Shown in pieces: positions 41,685 through 50,552 of a stretch of DNA of 64,000 bases (position 1 is the stretch's first letter; each line of letters begins with the position of its first letter). Under the pieces are notes generated by a model. The model saw nothing but the letters and a program-made list of their open reading frames with translations, ran no database searches and was not told the origin of the DNA. The DNA comes from Micromonospora sp. WMMD1128 (GTDB taxonomy: Bacteria; Actinomycetota; Actinomycetes; Mycobacteriales; Micromonosporaceae). The stretch covers positions 2,865,501 to 2,929,500 of the forward strand of contig NZ_CP114902.1 in NCBI RefSeq assembly GCF_027497235.1. The letters run 5' to 3'. The translations under genes and the position numbers were made by a program.

Positions 41685-42665
41685 TCAGGGCCGCTTCCGC
41701 GAGTAGAGGGCGGCCAGGGCGGCGGCGGTGTCGGCCAGCCGGGTGCGGAGCGCGGCGGGAGAGAGGACCTCCACGTCGGCGCCGAGCCGCAGCAGGTCGC
41801 CGTGCGCGTGGGTGAGCGACTCGATGGGGATGACGGCCCGCACCCAACCCGCCGCGTCGGGCGGGCCGGCGGACGCCTCGGCGGCGGCGACCACCACGTC
41901 GCTGCCGATCTCCCGCAGCCGCGCCCGCCCGCCCGGGGAGAGCCGGACGGTGGCCTCGTCCCGGTGCAGGCCGGCCCGGAACGCGACCACGTGCGCCCGC
42001 CACCACGCCGGCAGGTCGAACTCCGGCCGGTCGAACGGCTCGTCCAGCGGGGTGAGGTCGAGGATCTGGTTGACCCGGTAGGTGGCCGGCTCGGCGCGGT
42101 CCGGCCGGGCCGCGACCACGTACCAGCGGCCACCCTTGAGCACCAGCCCGTACGGCTCCAGCACCCGGGTCACCTCGCCGCGCCAACCGCGGTAGCGGAC
42201 CCGGACCCGATGTTCCCGCCACACCGCCTCGGCCGCCTCGGCCAGGTGCGGTGACGGGTCGCCGTCGGAGTACCAGCCCGGCGTGTCCAGGTGGAAGCGC
42301 TGCTCCAGCCGAGCGGCCCGGTCGGCCAGCGGGGCGGGGAGCGCGGCGCGCAGCTTGAGCTGCACGGCCGCCACGACCGACTGGTAGCCCAGCTCGGCGG
42401 CCGGCCCGGGTAGCCCGGCGAAGAGCAGCCGGTCGGCCTCCTCCCCGGTCAGCCCGGTCAGCCGGGTACGCCAGCCGTCGACAAGCCGGTAGCCGCCGGC
42501 GTGTCCGGCCTCGCCGTACAGCGGGATGCCTGCGGTGTGCAGCGCCTCGACGTCCCGGTAGATCGTGCGTGCCGACACCTCCAGGCGGGCGGCCAGGTCG
42601 GCGGCGGTGAGCCGGCCGTGCGCCTGGAGGAGCAGCAGGATGGACAGGAGTCGACTGGCCCGCAT
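41685..42665 (-). CDS. WYL-domain transcriptional regulator (YafY type)
   Basis: A 326-aa regulator. An N-terminal winged-helix HTH_11 ([38 protein letters not shown]) is followed by a WYL ligand-sensing domain ([31 protein letters not shown]) and a WCX-like C-terminal domain. WYL regulators sense nucleotides or other small ligands. It is divergent from 42710-43225 with 44 nt between the starts and presumably regulates it. The ATG at 42665 matches the family start exactly. Confidence 0.9.
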   Translation of the reverse strand: MRASRLLSILLLLQAHGRLTAADLAARLEVSARTIYRDVEALHTAGIPLYGEAGHAGGYRLVDGWRTRLTGLTGEEADRLLFAGLPGPAAELGYQSVVAAVQLKLRAALPAPLADRAARLEQRFHLDTPGWYSDGDPSPHLAEAAEAVWREHRVRVRYRGWRGEVTRVLEPYGLVLKGGRWYVVAARPDRAEPATYRVNQILDLTPLDEPFDRPEFDLPAWWRAHVVAFRAGLHRDEATVRLSPGGRARLREIGSDVVVAAAEASAGPPDAAGWVRAVIPIESLTHAHGDLLRLGADVEVLSPAALRTRLADTAAALAALYSRKRP

Positions 42666-42709
42666 CCGCTGACACTAGCTGTCAGGGGAGCGGCCCTACG
42701 GTCCCCGGC

Positions 42710-43225
42710 ATGGCCTTCCACGACAAGGAGCTGACCGTGCCCGGGACCGTCGAGGTCGCCGGCCGGCACGTCAAGCGCTACCACATCGACCAGCCGCGGC
42801 GTCGCCTCGAACCGGAGGTGGTCGCCGCCGCGTCCGCGTACCTGCCGTCGCTGCTGCCCGCCCCGGACGGCGGCACCCCGCCGGCGAGCTGGGTGGTGCT
42901 GCACCGGGGCGCGGACACCGGGGCGTACCTGTTGGCGTACAGCTGGTTCTTCGACAACGTCGTCGAGTGCCGGATCGCGATCGCCGGGCAACCGGCGCTG
43001 GCCTGCCCGGACGACGACCCGGCGCACTTCGTCGACCTGGACCGGCCCGGGGTGGGGTGTGTCTGGGAGCTTGGCGTGCTGGAGCACGAGCGGCTCGCGT
43101 GGATCCGGCACGTGCTCGCGCCCGAGGCGCCCGACCTGGCCGGCTACCTGGCCGACGTGCGCGCCGAGGGGCCGGTGGGGCGAGCGCGCCCGGGCGGCGT
43201 GGCCGGTGGCGTGGTGGTGCGGTAG
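42710..43225 (+). CDS. Conserved hypothetical protein
   Basis: A 171-aa cytoplasmic protein beginning ELTVPGTVEVAGRHVKRYHID, with WVVLHRGADTGAYLLAYSWFFDNVVECRIA and a C-terminal VWELGVLEHERLAWIRHVLAPE helix. The pattern is conserved among actinobacterial proteins of unknown function; no catalytic motif is evident. It is divergent from the WYL regulator, whose target it may be. Its last 27 codons overlap the 3' end of the convergent TetR gene by 82 nt, and that tail is Gly/Arg/Val-rich. Confidence 0.65.
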   Translation: MAFHDKELTVPGTVEVAGRHVKRYHIDQPRRRLEPEVVAAASAYLPSLLPAPDGGTPPASWVVLHRGADTGAYLLAYSWFFDNVVECRIAIAGQPALACPDDDPAHFVDLDRPGVGCVWELGVLEHERLAWIRHVLAPEAPDLAGYLADVRAEGPVGRARPGGVAGGVVVR

Positions 43226-43857
43226 ATCGCGGTCAACCAGACGTCGAGCAGCACGTCGACCACGTCCCGCTCGGCCACCGCCGGGCCGTCCCCGGCGAAC
43301 GTCGCGTACCAGACCCGCTCGTTCATCGAGTTGAGCGCGATGGCGAGGTCCCGGGCGGGCAGCCCGTCCGGGGCCGCGCCGCGGGCGCGTTCCACCTCGA
43401 CGGCGGCCTGCACCGCGCGTACCCAGCGTTCCAGGACCTCGGCCCAGAGCCGCCGCACCTCGGCGTTGGTGCCGCGCACCTGGGCGCACGCCAGCACCAC
43501 GTCCCGGTGGGCGCCGAAGATCGCGTGGAACCGGGCGATCAACTCCCGCCACCTGGCACGCGGGTCCTCGGCGAGCCGGTCCAGCACGTCGCCGGCGGCG
43601 GCGTCGGCCTCCTCGGTGACCCGGTCGAGCAGGGTGAGCAGCACCGCGTCCTTGGCGGGGAAGTAGAAATAGAAGGTGGGCCGGGAGATGCCCGCGCCCC
43701 GGGCCAGGTCGTCGATGGAGATGTCGCCGAACGGTCGCTCCCGCAGCAGGCGCTCGGCGGTGGCCAGGATCGCGACCTCCCGGTCGTCGCCGGTGGAGCG
43801 GCCGGCCCGCCGCCCGCGCGTCGGCGCGGCGCCGGTCGGCGTACGGGCGGGGCTCAT
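43144..43857 (-). CDS. TetR-family repressor, EthR-like
   Basis: A 237-aa TetR repressor. The HTH is ILATAERLLRERPFGDISIDDLARGAGISRPTFYFYFPAKDAVL, close to EthR-type proteins, followed by a large helical ligand pocket (about 70-215). The C-terminal tail (ATPPGRARPTGPSARTSAR) is disordered and overlaps the convergent gene. It is divergent from a Baeyer-Villiger-type monooxygenase, as EthR is from EthA in mycobacteria. A perfect palindrome of 16-bp arms lies 21 nt upstream of its ATG at 43857. It should repress the monooxygenase operon, probably until a ketone-like ligand binds. Confidence 0.85.
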   Translation of the reverse strand: MSPARTPTGAAPTRGRRAGRSTGDDREVAILATAERLLRERPFGDISIDDLARGAGISRPTFYFYFPAKDAVLLTLLDRVTEEADAAAGDVLDRLAEDPRARWRELIARFHAIFGAHRDVVLACAQVRGTNAEVRRLWAEVLERWVRAVQAAVEVERARGAAPDGLPARDLAIALNSMNERVWYATFAGDGPAVAERDVVDVLLDVWLTAIYRTTTPPATPPGRARPTGPSARTSAR

Positions 43858-43877
43858 GTCGGCCGATGCTACACCCG

Positions 43878-43915
43878 GTCAACACCCTGTCGATTCCACT
43901 CGACAGGGTGTTGAC
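43878..43915. promoter_or_regulatory. Operator palindrome of the TetR regulator
   Basis: Perfect inverted repeat: GTCAACACCCTGTCGA (43878-43893) and TCGACAGGGTGTTGAC (43900-43915) with a 6-nt spacer. It contains repeated GTCGA/TCGAC half-sites as in EthR-type operators and overlaps the -35 box of the monooxygenase promoter. Confidence 0.85.
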
Positions 43916-43940
43916 TGGTTTCGGGAGCGGTGGCTAGTGT
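43911..43940 (+). promoter_or_regulatory. Promoter of the monooxygenase operon
   Basis: TTGACT (43911-43916) and TAGTGT (43935-43940) with an 18-nt spacer fit a housekeeping-sigma promoter. The -35 hexamer lies within the operator's right arm, so repressor binding would block polymerase. The gene's ATG is 32 nt downstream. Confidence 0.6.
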
Positions 43941-43971
43941 CCGGTCCACCGCGGGCAGAACGGGAGAAGCG

Positions 43972-45465
43972 ATGGCCCCCGACCACGTCGACGTCCTCAT
44001 CGTCGGCGCCGGCCTGTCCGGCGTCGGCGCCGCCGTCCACCTGGGTCGCGAGTGCCCCGGCAAGACCTACGCGGTGCTGGAGGCCCGCGGCGCGATCGGC
44101 GGGACCTGGGACCTGTTCCGCTACCCAGGCGTCCGCTCCGACTCCGACATGTACACCCTCGGCTACTCGTTCAAGCCGTGGACCGACCCGAAGGCGATCG
44201 CCGACGGCGAGTCGATCCGCCGCTACGTCCGGCAGACCGCCCGGGAGTACGACGTCGAGCGGCACATCCGCTTCCACCACCGGGTGGTACGCGCCGAGTG
44301 GGACAGCGCGACCGCCCGCTGGACCGTGCACGCCCACCGCGACGACACCGGCGAGGACACGACGCTCACCTGCGCGTTCCTGTTCGCCAACTCCGGCTAC
44401 TACCGCTACGACGAGGGCTACACCCCGCGCCTGCCCGGCGTCGAGCGGTACGCCGGCACGCTCGTGCACCCGCAGCACTGGCCGCAGCGGCTCGACTTCA
44501 CCGGCCGGCGGGTGGTGGTGATCGGCAGCGGCGCTACCGCGGTCACCCTGGTCCCCGCCATGGCCGAGCGGGCCGCCCACGTCACCATGCTCCAGCGCTC
44601 ACCGACGTACGTCATCTCGCTGCCCTCGCGCGACAGGTTCGCCGACGCCGCCCGGCGGTGGCTGCCCCCCACGGCCGCCTACGCCGTCACCAGGTGGAAG
44701 AACGTGCTGCTCGGGGTGGCCAACTTCCAGCTCAGCCGACGCGCGCCCGGGCTGGTGAAGCGGTACCTGCGCCGGGCCGCCACGGGCCGGCTCCCCACCG
44801 GGTACGACGTGGACCGGCACTTCTCGCCCCGCTACGACCCGTGGGACCAGCGGCTGTGCGTGGTGCCCGACGGGGACCTGTTCACCGCCCTGGCCGACGG
44901 CCGCGCGTCGGTGGTGACCGACACCATCGACACGTTCACCGCGTACGGCATCCGGCTCGCCTCCGGCGCGGAGCTGCCGGCCGACATCGTGGTCACCGCC
45001 ACCGGCCTCAACCTGCTCGCGCTCGGCGGCATGACGCTCGCCGTCGACGGCGTCGACGTCGACCTCGCCGCCACCGTGGCCTACAAGGGCATGATGCTCT
45101 CCGGCGTGCCGAACTTCGCCATGACGATCGGCTACACGAACGCGTCCTGGACGCTGAAGGCGGACCTGGTCGCCACCTACGTCTGCCGGCTGCTGCGCCA
45201 CCTCGACGACACCGGCCAGCAGATCGTCACCCCCCTCGCCCCGGACACCGACGACCTGGCTCCGATCATCGACCTACGGTCCGGGTACGTGCTGCGCTCC
45301 GTCGACCAACTGCCCAAGCAGGGGCCGCGCGCGCCGTGGCGGCTGCACCAGAACTACCCCCGGGACGTACGCCTGATGCGGCACGGGCCGCTCACCGACG
45401 GCGTCCGGTTCGCCCGGGCCGGCGTGCCGGCCACCGCCGCCCACTCTGGAGGCAACCATGCGTGA
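43972..45465 (+). CDS. Flavin-containing Baeyer-Villiger-type monooxygenase (EthA-like)
   Basis: A 497-aa FAD/NADPH monooxygenase. The FAD site is VLIVGAGLSGVGAAVHL (12-17 GAGLSG), followed by GGTWDLFRYPGVRSDSDMYTLGYSF, the pattern of EthA/MymA enzymes. The BVMO fingerprint is present in the form Y-A-G-T-L-V-H-P-Q-H-W (about 160-170), and the NADPH site is VVVIGSGATAVTL. It should insert oxygen into a ketone to give an ester, or oxidise sulfur or nitrogen. GGGAG precedes the ATG at 43972. It overlaps the SDR gene by 8 nt and leads a three-gene operon. Confidence 0.9.
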   Translation: MAPDHVDVLIVGAGLSGVGAAVHLGRECPGKTYAVLEARGAIGGTWDLFRYPGVRSDSDMYTLGYSFKPWTDPKAIADGESIRRYVRQTAREYDVERHIRFHHRVVRAEWDSATARWTVHAHRDDTGEDTTLTCAFLFANSGYYRYDEGYTPRLPGVERYAGTLVHPQHWPQRLDFTGRRVVVIGSGATAVTLVPAMAERAAHVTMLQRSPTYVISLPSRDRFADAARRWLPPTAAYAVTRWKNVLLGVANFQLSRRAPGLVKRYLRRAATGRLPTGYDVDRHFSPRYDPWDQRLCVVPDGDLFTALADGRASVVTDTIDTFTAYGIRLASGAELPADIVVTATGLNLLALGGMTLAVDGVDVDLAATVAYKGMMLSGVPNFAMTIGYTNASWTLKADLVATYVCRLLRHLDDTGQQIVTPLAPDTDDLAPIIDLRSGYVLRSVDQLPKQGPRAPWRLHQNYPRDVRLMRHGPLTDGVRFARAGVPATAAHSGGNHA

Positions 45466-46330
45466 CCTGGACTTCTCCGGCGGCACCGCGGTGCTCACCG
45501 GCGCCGCGAGCGGCATCGGCGCGGCGCTCGCGCACGGCCTGGCCCGACGCGGCGCCGACCTGGTCCTGCTCGACCGCGACGCCGACGGGCTGGCCGCCGT
45601 GGTGGCGGCGATCCGGGCCGCGCACCCGGACCGGCGGGTCGAGACGCACCTGGTCGACCTCGCCGACGCCGACGCCACCGACCGGGTCGCCGCCGAGATC
45701 CACCGCGCCCATCCCCGGATCCGGCTGCTCGTCAACAACGCCGGCGTCGCGCTCGGCGGCCGGTTCGACCAGGTCACGCTGGACGAGTTCCTCTGGGTCA
45801 TCGAGATCAACTTCCGGGCGGTGGTGCGGCTGACCCACGCGCTGCTGCCGGCGCTCAAGGCCGAGCCGGGCGCCCACCTGGTGAACGTCTCCAGCCTCTT
45901 CGGCCTCATCGCCCCCGCCGGGCAGGCCGCCTACGCGGCGAGCAAGTTCGCCGTACGCGGATTCACCGAGGCGCTGCGGCACGAGCTGGTCGACGACGGG
46001 ATCGGCGTCACCTCGGTGCACCCGGGCGGCATCCGCACCCGGATCGCGGCCCGCGCGCGGGTCGGCAGCGGCGTCCCGATCCAGGAGTACGAGGCCGGCC
46101 TCCGACAGTTCGAGAAGCTGCTCACGATCGACCCGGCGACCGCCGCCGAGACGATCCTGCGCGGCGCGGGGCGTCGTCGCGGCCGGGTGCTGATCGGCTG
46201 GTCGGCGAAGCTGCCCGACCTGCTCGCCCGGATCGCCCCCGCCGGCTACGGCCGGGTGCTGGCCCTGGGCATGCGCCCGCCGCGTACGCCGGTGTCCCGT
46301 GCCGCCCCGGGGCCCGGTCGGTCGGCGTGA
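45458..46330 (+). CDS. Short-chain dehydrogenase/reductase
   Basis: A 290-aa SDR. Cofactor motif TGAASGIG (14-21), NNAG (93-96), catalytic Ser145/146, Tyr159 and Lys163 (AYAASKF). The C-terminal part (RARVGSGVPIQEYEAG, then a membrane-proximal VLIGWSAKLPDLLARIAPAGY) resembles SDRs next to EthA-type monooxygenases. It probably oxidises an alcohol to the ketone used by the monooxygenase, or the reverse. It overlaps the monooxygenase stop by 8 nt and the hydrolase start by 4 nt (GTGA), so all three are coupled. Confidence 0.9.
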   Translation: MRDLDFSGGTAVLTGAASGIGAALAHGLARRGADLVLLDRDADGLAAVVAAIRAAHPDRRVETHLVDLADADATDRVAAEIHRAHPRIRLLVNNAGVALGGRFDQVTLDEFLWVIEINFRAVVRLTHALLPALKAEPGAHLVNVSSLFGLIAPAGQAAYAASKFAVRGFTEALRHELVDDGIGVTSVHPGGIRTRIAARARVGSGVPIQEYEAGLRQFEKLLTIDPATAAETILRGAGRRRGRVLIGWSAKLPDLLARIAPAGYGRVLALGMRPPRTPVSRAAPGPGRSA

Positions 46331-47181
46331 CAGTCGCCCTGCCGGCGGTCGACGAGCGCACCGTGGGCGGACGGCGGATGCGCTGCCGGATCACCGGCGA
46401 CGGGCCACCGGTGGTGCTGCTGCACGGCATCGGCCGTACCCTCGACGACTTCACCGCGCTGCACGCGGCGCTGGCCCGGGACCACCGCGTGCTCGCCGTG
46501 GACCTGCCCGGCCACGGCGGCTCCGCGCCCCTCGACGGGCCGCACACGCTGCCCGCGCTGGCCGGCGCGGTCGCCGGTTTCCTCGACGCCGCCGGGGTCA
46601 CCGGCCCGGCCCACCTGGTCGGCAACTCCCTCGGCGGGGCGGTGGCCATGCGTGTCGCCGCCGACGCCCCGCACCGGGTGGCGGACCTGGCGCTGCTCGA
46701 CAGCGCCGGCTTCGGGCGGGAGGTGACCGTGGCGCTGCGGCTGCTCGCGGTGCGCCCGCTGGCCCGGCTGCTGCTGCGCCCGCACCCGGCCATCGCCCGC
46801 CGCACCGAGCGGGCCATCTTCTTCGACCCGGCGTACGTCACCGACGAGCGGGTCGCCACCGCGCTGGCCGTGGCCCGGCAGCCGCACGCGGCCCGGGTGA
46901 TCCGGGAACTCGTCCGCCACCTGGGCACCTGGCGTGGGGTGCGCCCGCGCTGGCGCGCCGAGCTGCTCGACGCGGTGGCCGCGCTGGACCTGCCCACGCT
47001 GCTGGTCTGGGGCGACCGCGACCTGATCCTGCCCGCCGCGCACCTGGCGTACGCGCGGACCCGGCTGCCCGGGGCGCGGGCCCACCTGTTCCGCGACACC
47101 GGCCACATGCCGCAGATCGAGCGGACCATCGAGGTGGAGGCGCTGCTGCGCGACCTCTGGTCCGCCCGCCCAGCCCTCTGA
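46327..47181 (+). CDS. Alpha/beta hydrolase
   Basis: A 284-aa alpha/beta-hydrolase. The oxyanion segment VVLLHGIGRTLDD, nucleophile Ser101 in VGNSLGG, acid in WGDRDLILP and His in DTGHMPQIE form the triad. In this operon it would hydrolyse the ester made by the Baeyer-Villiger monooxygenase, completing a ketone to alcohol plus acid route. This is inference from context; the motifs show only an esterase-like enzyme. The GTG start at 46327 overlaps the SDR stop. Confidence 0.85.
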   Translation: MTVALPAVDERTVGGRRMRCRITGDGPPVVLLHGIGRTLDDFTALHAALARDHRVLAVDLPGHGGSAPLDGPHTLPALAGAVAGFLDAAGVTGPAHLVGNSLGGAVAMRVAADAPHRVADLALLDSAGFGREVTVALRLLAVRPLARLLLRPHPAIARRTERAIFFDPAYVTDERVATALAVARQPHAARVIRELVRHLGTWRGVRPRWRAELLDAVAALDLPTLLVWGDRDLILPAAHLAYARTRLPGARAHLFRDTGHMPQIERTIEVEALLRDLWSARPAL

Positions 47182-47218
47182 CCCACCCCACCACCCCACC
47201 ACCCCACCACCCCACCCC
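47182..47218. repeat. CCACCCC simple-sequence tract
   Basis: About five imperfect units of CCACCCC directly after the hydrolase stop. Low-complexity DNA of the kind also seen near 40480-40590; no coding role is seen. Confidence 0.7.
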
Positions 47219-47226
47219 GCCAGGTT

Positions 47227-47281
47227 GATCATGAACTTGACGGCGTCGGGTGTCCGATTTGTCGCCGCCAACTTCATGATC
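47227..47281. repeat. Dispersed inverted repeat, GATCATGAAGTTGGCGG family, copy 3
   Basis: Arms GATCATGAACTTGACGGCG (47227-47245) and CGCCGCCAACTTCATGATC (47263-47281) match at 17 of 19 positions. It follows the monooxygenase operon and precedes an MFS gene, so it could act as a terminator of that operon. Confidence 0.85.
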
Positions 47282-47382
47282 GCGCCGCCGTGGCGCGGGA
47301 GGGGTGGGGTGGGTGGGTGGTCTGCGCCACGGTGTGGGGGCGGGGGGATGGGGGGCGGGGGACGGGCGCGCACCATGGATGC

Positions 47383-48726
47383 ATGAGGCAGGCGTGGCGC
47401 GAGGCGGTGGCGCCTCAACACCGCCGCCACCAGGCTCGGGACGCCACGGTGAGTGTCGGCCGCCGACCCGCCGGCCTGGTCTACGCGGTGGCCGTCACCG
47501 CGTACGTGGCAGCCGTGTTCCACCGCGGCTCGCTCGGCGTGACCGGGGTGGACGCGACGGACCGCTTCGGTATCAACGCGTCCGCGCTCGCCACCTTCTC
47601 CGTCGCCCAGCTCGCCGTCTACGCGGCCATGCAGATCCCGGTCGGGGTGCTGCTGGACCGGTACGGTTCGCGCCGGCTGCTGCTGGCCGGCGGCGCGCTC
47701 ATGGTGGCCGGGCAGCTCGTGTTCGCGGTCGCCGTCGACGTGCGCCTCGCCGTCGTCGCCCGGGTGCTCGTCGGCCTCGGCGACGCGATGACGTTCATCA
47801 GCGTGCTGCGGATCGTGGCGTTCTGGTTCCCCGGCCGGCGCAACCCGTTGCTGGTGCAGCTCACCGGCACCATCGGTCAGCTCGGGGCGGTGCTCGGCGC
47901 CGTACCCCTGGTGGCGCTGCTGCACCACGCGGGCTGGACCCCGGCGTTCCTGACCGCGGCGGCGCTCGGCGTCACGGTGCTGCTGCTGGTCCTCGCCGTG
48001 GTGCGGGACACCCCGCACGCCGGGCACGTCACCGCGCTCGCCCCCGGGTTCGCGACCGTGCGTCGGCAGCTCGCCGACGCGTGGGCGCAGCCCGGCACCC
48101 GGCTGGGCCTGTGGACGCACTTCGTCACCCAGTTCTCCGGCTCGGTGTTCGCGCTGCTGTGGGGTTACCCGTTCCTGGTGCAGGGGCAGGGTTACTCACC
48201 CACCGCCGCGGCCGGGCTGCTGACCCTGATGACGGTGGTGACGCTGGCGTGCGGTCCGGTGGTCGCGCACCTGTGCGCCCGGCACCCGTACCACCGTTCG
48301 GTGGTGGTCTTCGCCATCACCGCCGCCACCGCCGCGGTCTGGGCGGTGGTGCTGTCCTGGCCCGGCCGCGCCCCGCACGGGTTGATGGTGGCCCTGGTGG
48401 TGGTGCTCGCGGTCAACGGCCCCGGCGCGGTGATCGGCTTCGACTACGCCCGGACGTTCAACCCGGTGCACCGCATCGGCAGTGCCACCGGCATCGTCAA
48501 CGTCGGCGGGTTCGCCGCCTCGATCGTGCTCATCCTGGCCGTGGGCGTGGTGCTCGACCTGGCCACCCCGGCCGGGCGGGCCGCCCCGCCGCTGTCCGCG
48601 TTCCGCCTGGCGTTCGCGGTGCAGTATCTGCTCTGGGCGTTCGGCGCGGTGCAGGTGCTGCGTTACCGCAACGCGGCCCGGCGTCGGTTGGCCGCCGAGC
48701 GGGCGCCGGTGGCGGTGCCCGCCTGA
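47383..48726 (+). CDS. MFS transporter (nitrate/sugar-phosphate-like group)
   Basis: A 447-aa permease. The motif VFHRGSLGVTGVDATDRFGINASALATFSVAQLAVYAAMQIPVG is the N-terminal signature of the MFS_1 group related to hexuronate/nitrate transporters, with DRYGSRRLLLAGG as the loop 2-3 motif. Twelve helices are present. The ATG at 47383 gives an extra 22 basic residues (RQAWREAVAPQHRRHQ); a GTG at 47449 (VSVGRRPAGLVYAV) may be the real start, as it sits directly before the first helix. No ribosome site decides it. Confidence 0.8.
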   Translation: MRQAWREAVAPQHRRHQARDATVSVGRRPAGLVYAVAVTAYVAAVFHRGSLGVTGVDATDRFGINASALATFSVAQLAVYAAMQIPVGVLLDRYGSRRLLLAGGALMVAGQLVFAVAVDVRLAVVARVLVGLGDAMTFISVLRIVAFWFPGRRNPLLVQLTGTIGQLGAVLGAVPLVALLHHAGWTPAFLTAAALGVTVLLLVLAVVRDTPHAGHVTALAPGFATVRRQLADAWAQPGTRLGLWTHFVTQFSGSVFALLWGYPFLVQGQGYSPTAAAGLLTLMTVVTLACGPVVAHLCARHPYHRSVVVFAITAATAAVWAVVLSWPGRAPHGLMVALVVVLAVNGPGAVIGFDYARTFNPVHRIGSATGIVNVGGFAASIVLILAVGVVLDLATPAGRAAPPLSAFRLAFAVQYLLWAFGAVQVLRYRNAARRRLAAERAPVAVPA

Positions 48727-48739
48727 GGACGCGGCCCGG

Positions 48740-49156
48740 TCAGCGGCGCCGCCGGTGGGTGAGCGAGTCCAGCATCAGGGTCACGCCCGCACCGACCAGC
48801 CACACGTCCTTGGCCAGGCCGATGCCCGCCTGGCTCGGCCGCAGGCTGGTGCCCTCCCGCATGCCCGGCGTCTTCAGGTAGAGCTGCACCAGCCCGGCGC
48901 CGAACGCGGTGAGCGCGGCGCCGGCGAGCAGCGACGGGACGAACGGGGCGAGCAGCGCCGCGCCGAGGGCCATCTCGCCGCGGGAGAGCAGCACCGCGAA
49001 CCGGTCCGGCGGGACCTGCCCCAACTGCGGGATCGCCCCGGCGGCCATGCCGTGCACCCCGGCGGCGGCCTCGCCCTCAAGCGTCCGCTTGGACAGCCCG
49101 GAGTTCAGGATGTACGCCCCGATGGCCACCCGCAGCGGCGCATGCGTCAACCTCAT
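48740..49156 (-). CDS. DoxX-like membrane protein
   Basis: A 138-aa protein with four hydrophobic helices: RVAIGAYILNSGLSK at the N-terminus, ALGAALLAPFVPSLLAGAALTAFGAGLVQLYL, and GIGLAKDVWLVGAGVTLMLDSL. The pattern fits small DoxX-like membrane proteins (quinol-binding family), but the assignment is weak. GGGAGTGATC precedes the ATG at 49156. The start codon lies within GATCATGAGGTTGAC, which recalls one arm of the GATCATGAAGTTGGC repeat family. It converges on the MFS gene with 13 nt between. Confidence 0.7.
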   Translation of the reverse strand: MRLTHAPLRVAIGAYILNSGLSKRTLEGEAAAGVHGMAAGAIPQLGQVPPDRFAVLLSRGEMALGAALLAPFVPSLLAGAALTAFGAGLVQLYLKTPGMREGTSLRPSQAGIGLAKDVWLVGAGVTLMLDSLTHRRRR

Positions 49157-49281
49157 GATCACTCCCGTTCGACGTCGGAGAACCGGCACTGGCGGATACC
49201 CGGCGTCGACCGGGACAATCCGCCCGGTGCCACCGGGCCACCGGCGATGATCGGCGGTAGGTTCGGCGGGGGACCAGCAGC

Positions 49282-49458
49282 CGGTGAGCGCGAGGAGCGA
49301 GCCGGTTCTGCGAGCCCCGCAGTCGCGAACGAAGGAGGCACGGTGAGCGCGAGGAGCGAGCCGGTTCTGCGAGCCCCGCAGTCGCGAACGAAGGAGGCAC
49401 GGTGAGCGCGAGGAGCGAGCCGGTTCTGCGAGCCCCGCAGTCGCGAACGAAAGAGGAG
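49282..49458 (+). repeat. Three tandem 59-bp repeats, each with RBS and GTG micro-ORF
   Basis: Units begin CGGTGAGCGCGAGGAGCGAG at 49282, 49341 and 49400. Units 1 and 2 are identical; unit 3 diverges in its last few bases. Each carries AAGGAGGCAC followed by GTG and reads [20 protein letters not shown] then TGA, with the stop overlapping the next GTG (GTGA). The last unit's GAGG lies upstream of the mycothiol dehydrogenase start. The rest of 49157-49463 has no gene. Confidence 0.9.
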
Positions 49459-49463
49459 GCAGA

Positions 49464-50552
49464 GTGAGTCAGGAAGTCCGGGGAGTCGTGTCGCGGCGCA
49501 AGGGCGCACCCGTGGAGGTGACCACGATCGTGGTGCCCGACCCGGGGCCGGGCGAGGCGGTGGTACGCGTCCAGTCCTGCGGCGTCTGCCACACCGACCT
49601 GCACTACCGCGAGGGCGGCATCAACGACGACTATCCGTTCCTGCTCGGCCACGAGGCCGCCGGCGTCGTCGAGCAGGTGGGCGACGGCGTCACCGACGTG
49701 GCCCCCGGCGACTTCGTGGTGCTCAACTGGCGGGCCGTGTGCGGGCAGTGCCGGGCCTGCCGGCGCGGCCGGCCCTGGTACTGCTTCGCCACCCACAACG
49801 CGGCGCAGAAGATGACCCTCACCGACGGCACCGAGTTGGCCCCCGCGCTGGGCATCGGCGCGTTCGCCGAGAAGACGCTCGTGCACGCCGGGCAGTGCAC
49901 CAAGGTGGACCCGTCCGCCCGGCCCGCCGCCGTCGGGTTGCTCGGCTGCGGCGTGATGGCCGGCCTCGGCGCGGCCATGAACACCGGGAACCTGACCCGG
50001 GGCGACTCCGTCGCGGTGATCGGCTGCGGCGGTGTCGGTGACGCCGCGGTGGCCGGCGCGGCCCTGGCCGGCGCGACCACGATCGTCGCGGTGGACACCG
50101 ACTCCCGCAAGCTCGACTGGGCGCGGAAGTTCGGCGCCACCCACACCGTCAACGCCTCCGAGGACGATCCGGTCGAGGCGATCCGCGCGGCCACCGGCGG
50201 GTTCGGGGCCGACGTGGTGATCGACGCGGTGGGTCGCCCGGAGACCTGGAAGCAGGCGTTCTACGCGCGGGACCTCGCCGGCACGGTCGTCCTGGTCGGC
50301 GTGCCGACCCCGGAGATGACCGTCGACCTGCCGCTGCTCGACGTGTTCGGCCGCGGCGGCGCGCTCAAGTCCAGCTGGTACGGCGACTGCCTGCCCAGCC
50401 GCGACTTCCCGATGCTCACCGAGCTCTACCGGCAGGGTCGCCTCGACCTGGACGCGTTCGTCTCCGAGGAGATCGCCCTCGACCAGGTCGAGGAGGCGTT
50501 CACCCGGATGCACCACGGCGACGTGCTGCGGTCGGTGGTGGTCTTCCCGTGA
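49464..50552 (+). CDS. mscR: S-(hydroxymethyl)mycothiol dehydrogenase (formaldehyde dehydrogenase)
   Basis: A 362-aa zinc medium-chain dehydrogenase of the mycothiol-dependent formaldehyde-oxidising subfamily. The catalytic zinc region is [29 protein letters not shown]; the structural zinc loop is [15 protein letters not shown]; the NAD site is [12 protein letters not shown]. The subfamily oxidises the formaldehyde-mycothiol adduct and may also reduce S-nitrosomycothiol. The GTG start at 49464 has GAGGAGG upstream, immediately after the 59-bp repeats. Its stop overlaps the MBL hydrolase by 4 nt, making a two-gene detoxification operon. Confidence 0.9.
   Translation: MSQEVRGVVSRRKGAPVEVTTIVVPDPGPGEAVVRVQSCGVCHTDLHYREGGINDDYPFLLGHEAAGVVEQVGDGVTDVAPGDFVVLNWRAVCGQCRACRRGRPWYCFATHNAAQKMTLTDGTELAPALGIGAFAEKTLVHAGQCTKVDPSARPAAVGLLGCGVMAGLGAAMNTGNLTRGDSVAVIGCGGVGDAAVAGAALAGATTIVAVDTDSRKLDWARKFGATHTVNASEDDPVEAIRAATGGFGADVVIDAVGRPETWKQAFYARDLAGTVVLVGVPTPEMTVDLPLLDVFGRGGALKSSWYGDCLPSRDFPMLTELYRQGRLDLDAFVSEEIALDQVEEAFTRMHHGDVLRSVVVFP

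Noticed and set aside
47182..47218. CCACCCC tract as a regulatory element
   Set aside because: Low-complexity C-rich DNA also occurs near 40480-40590; there is no symmetry or promoter context.
49282..49458. CRISPR array suggested by the three regular repeats
   Set aside because: Units are contiguous without unique spacers, and no cas genes are present.
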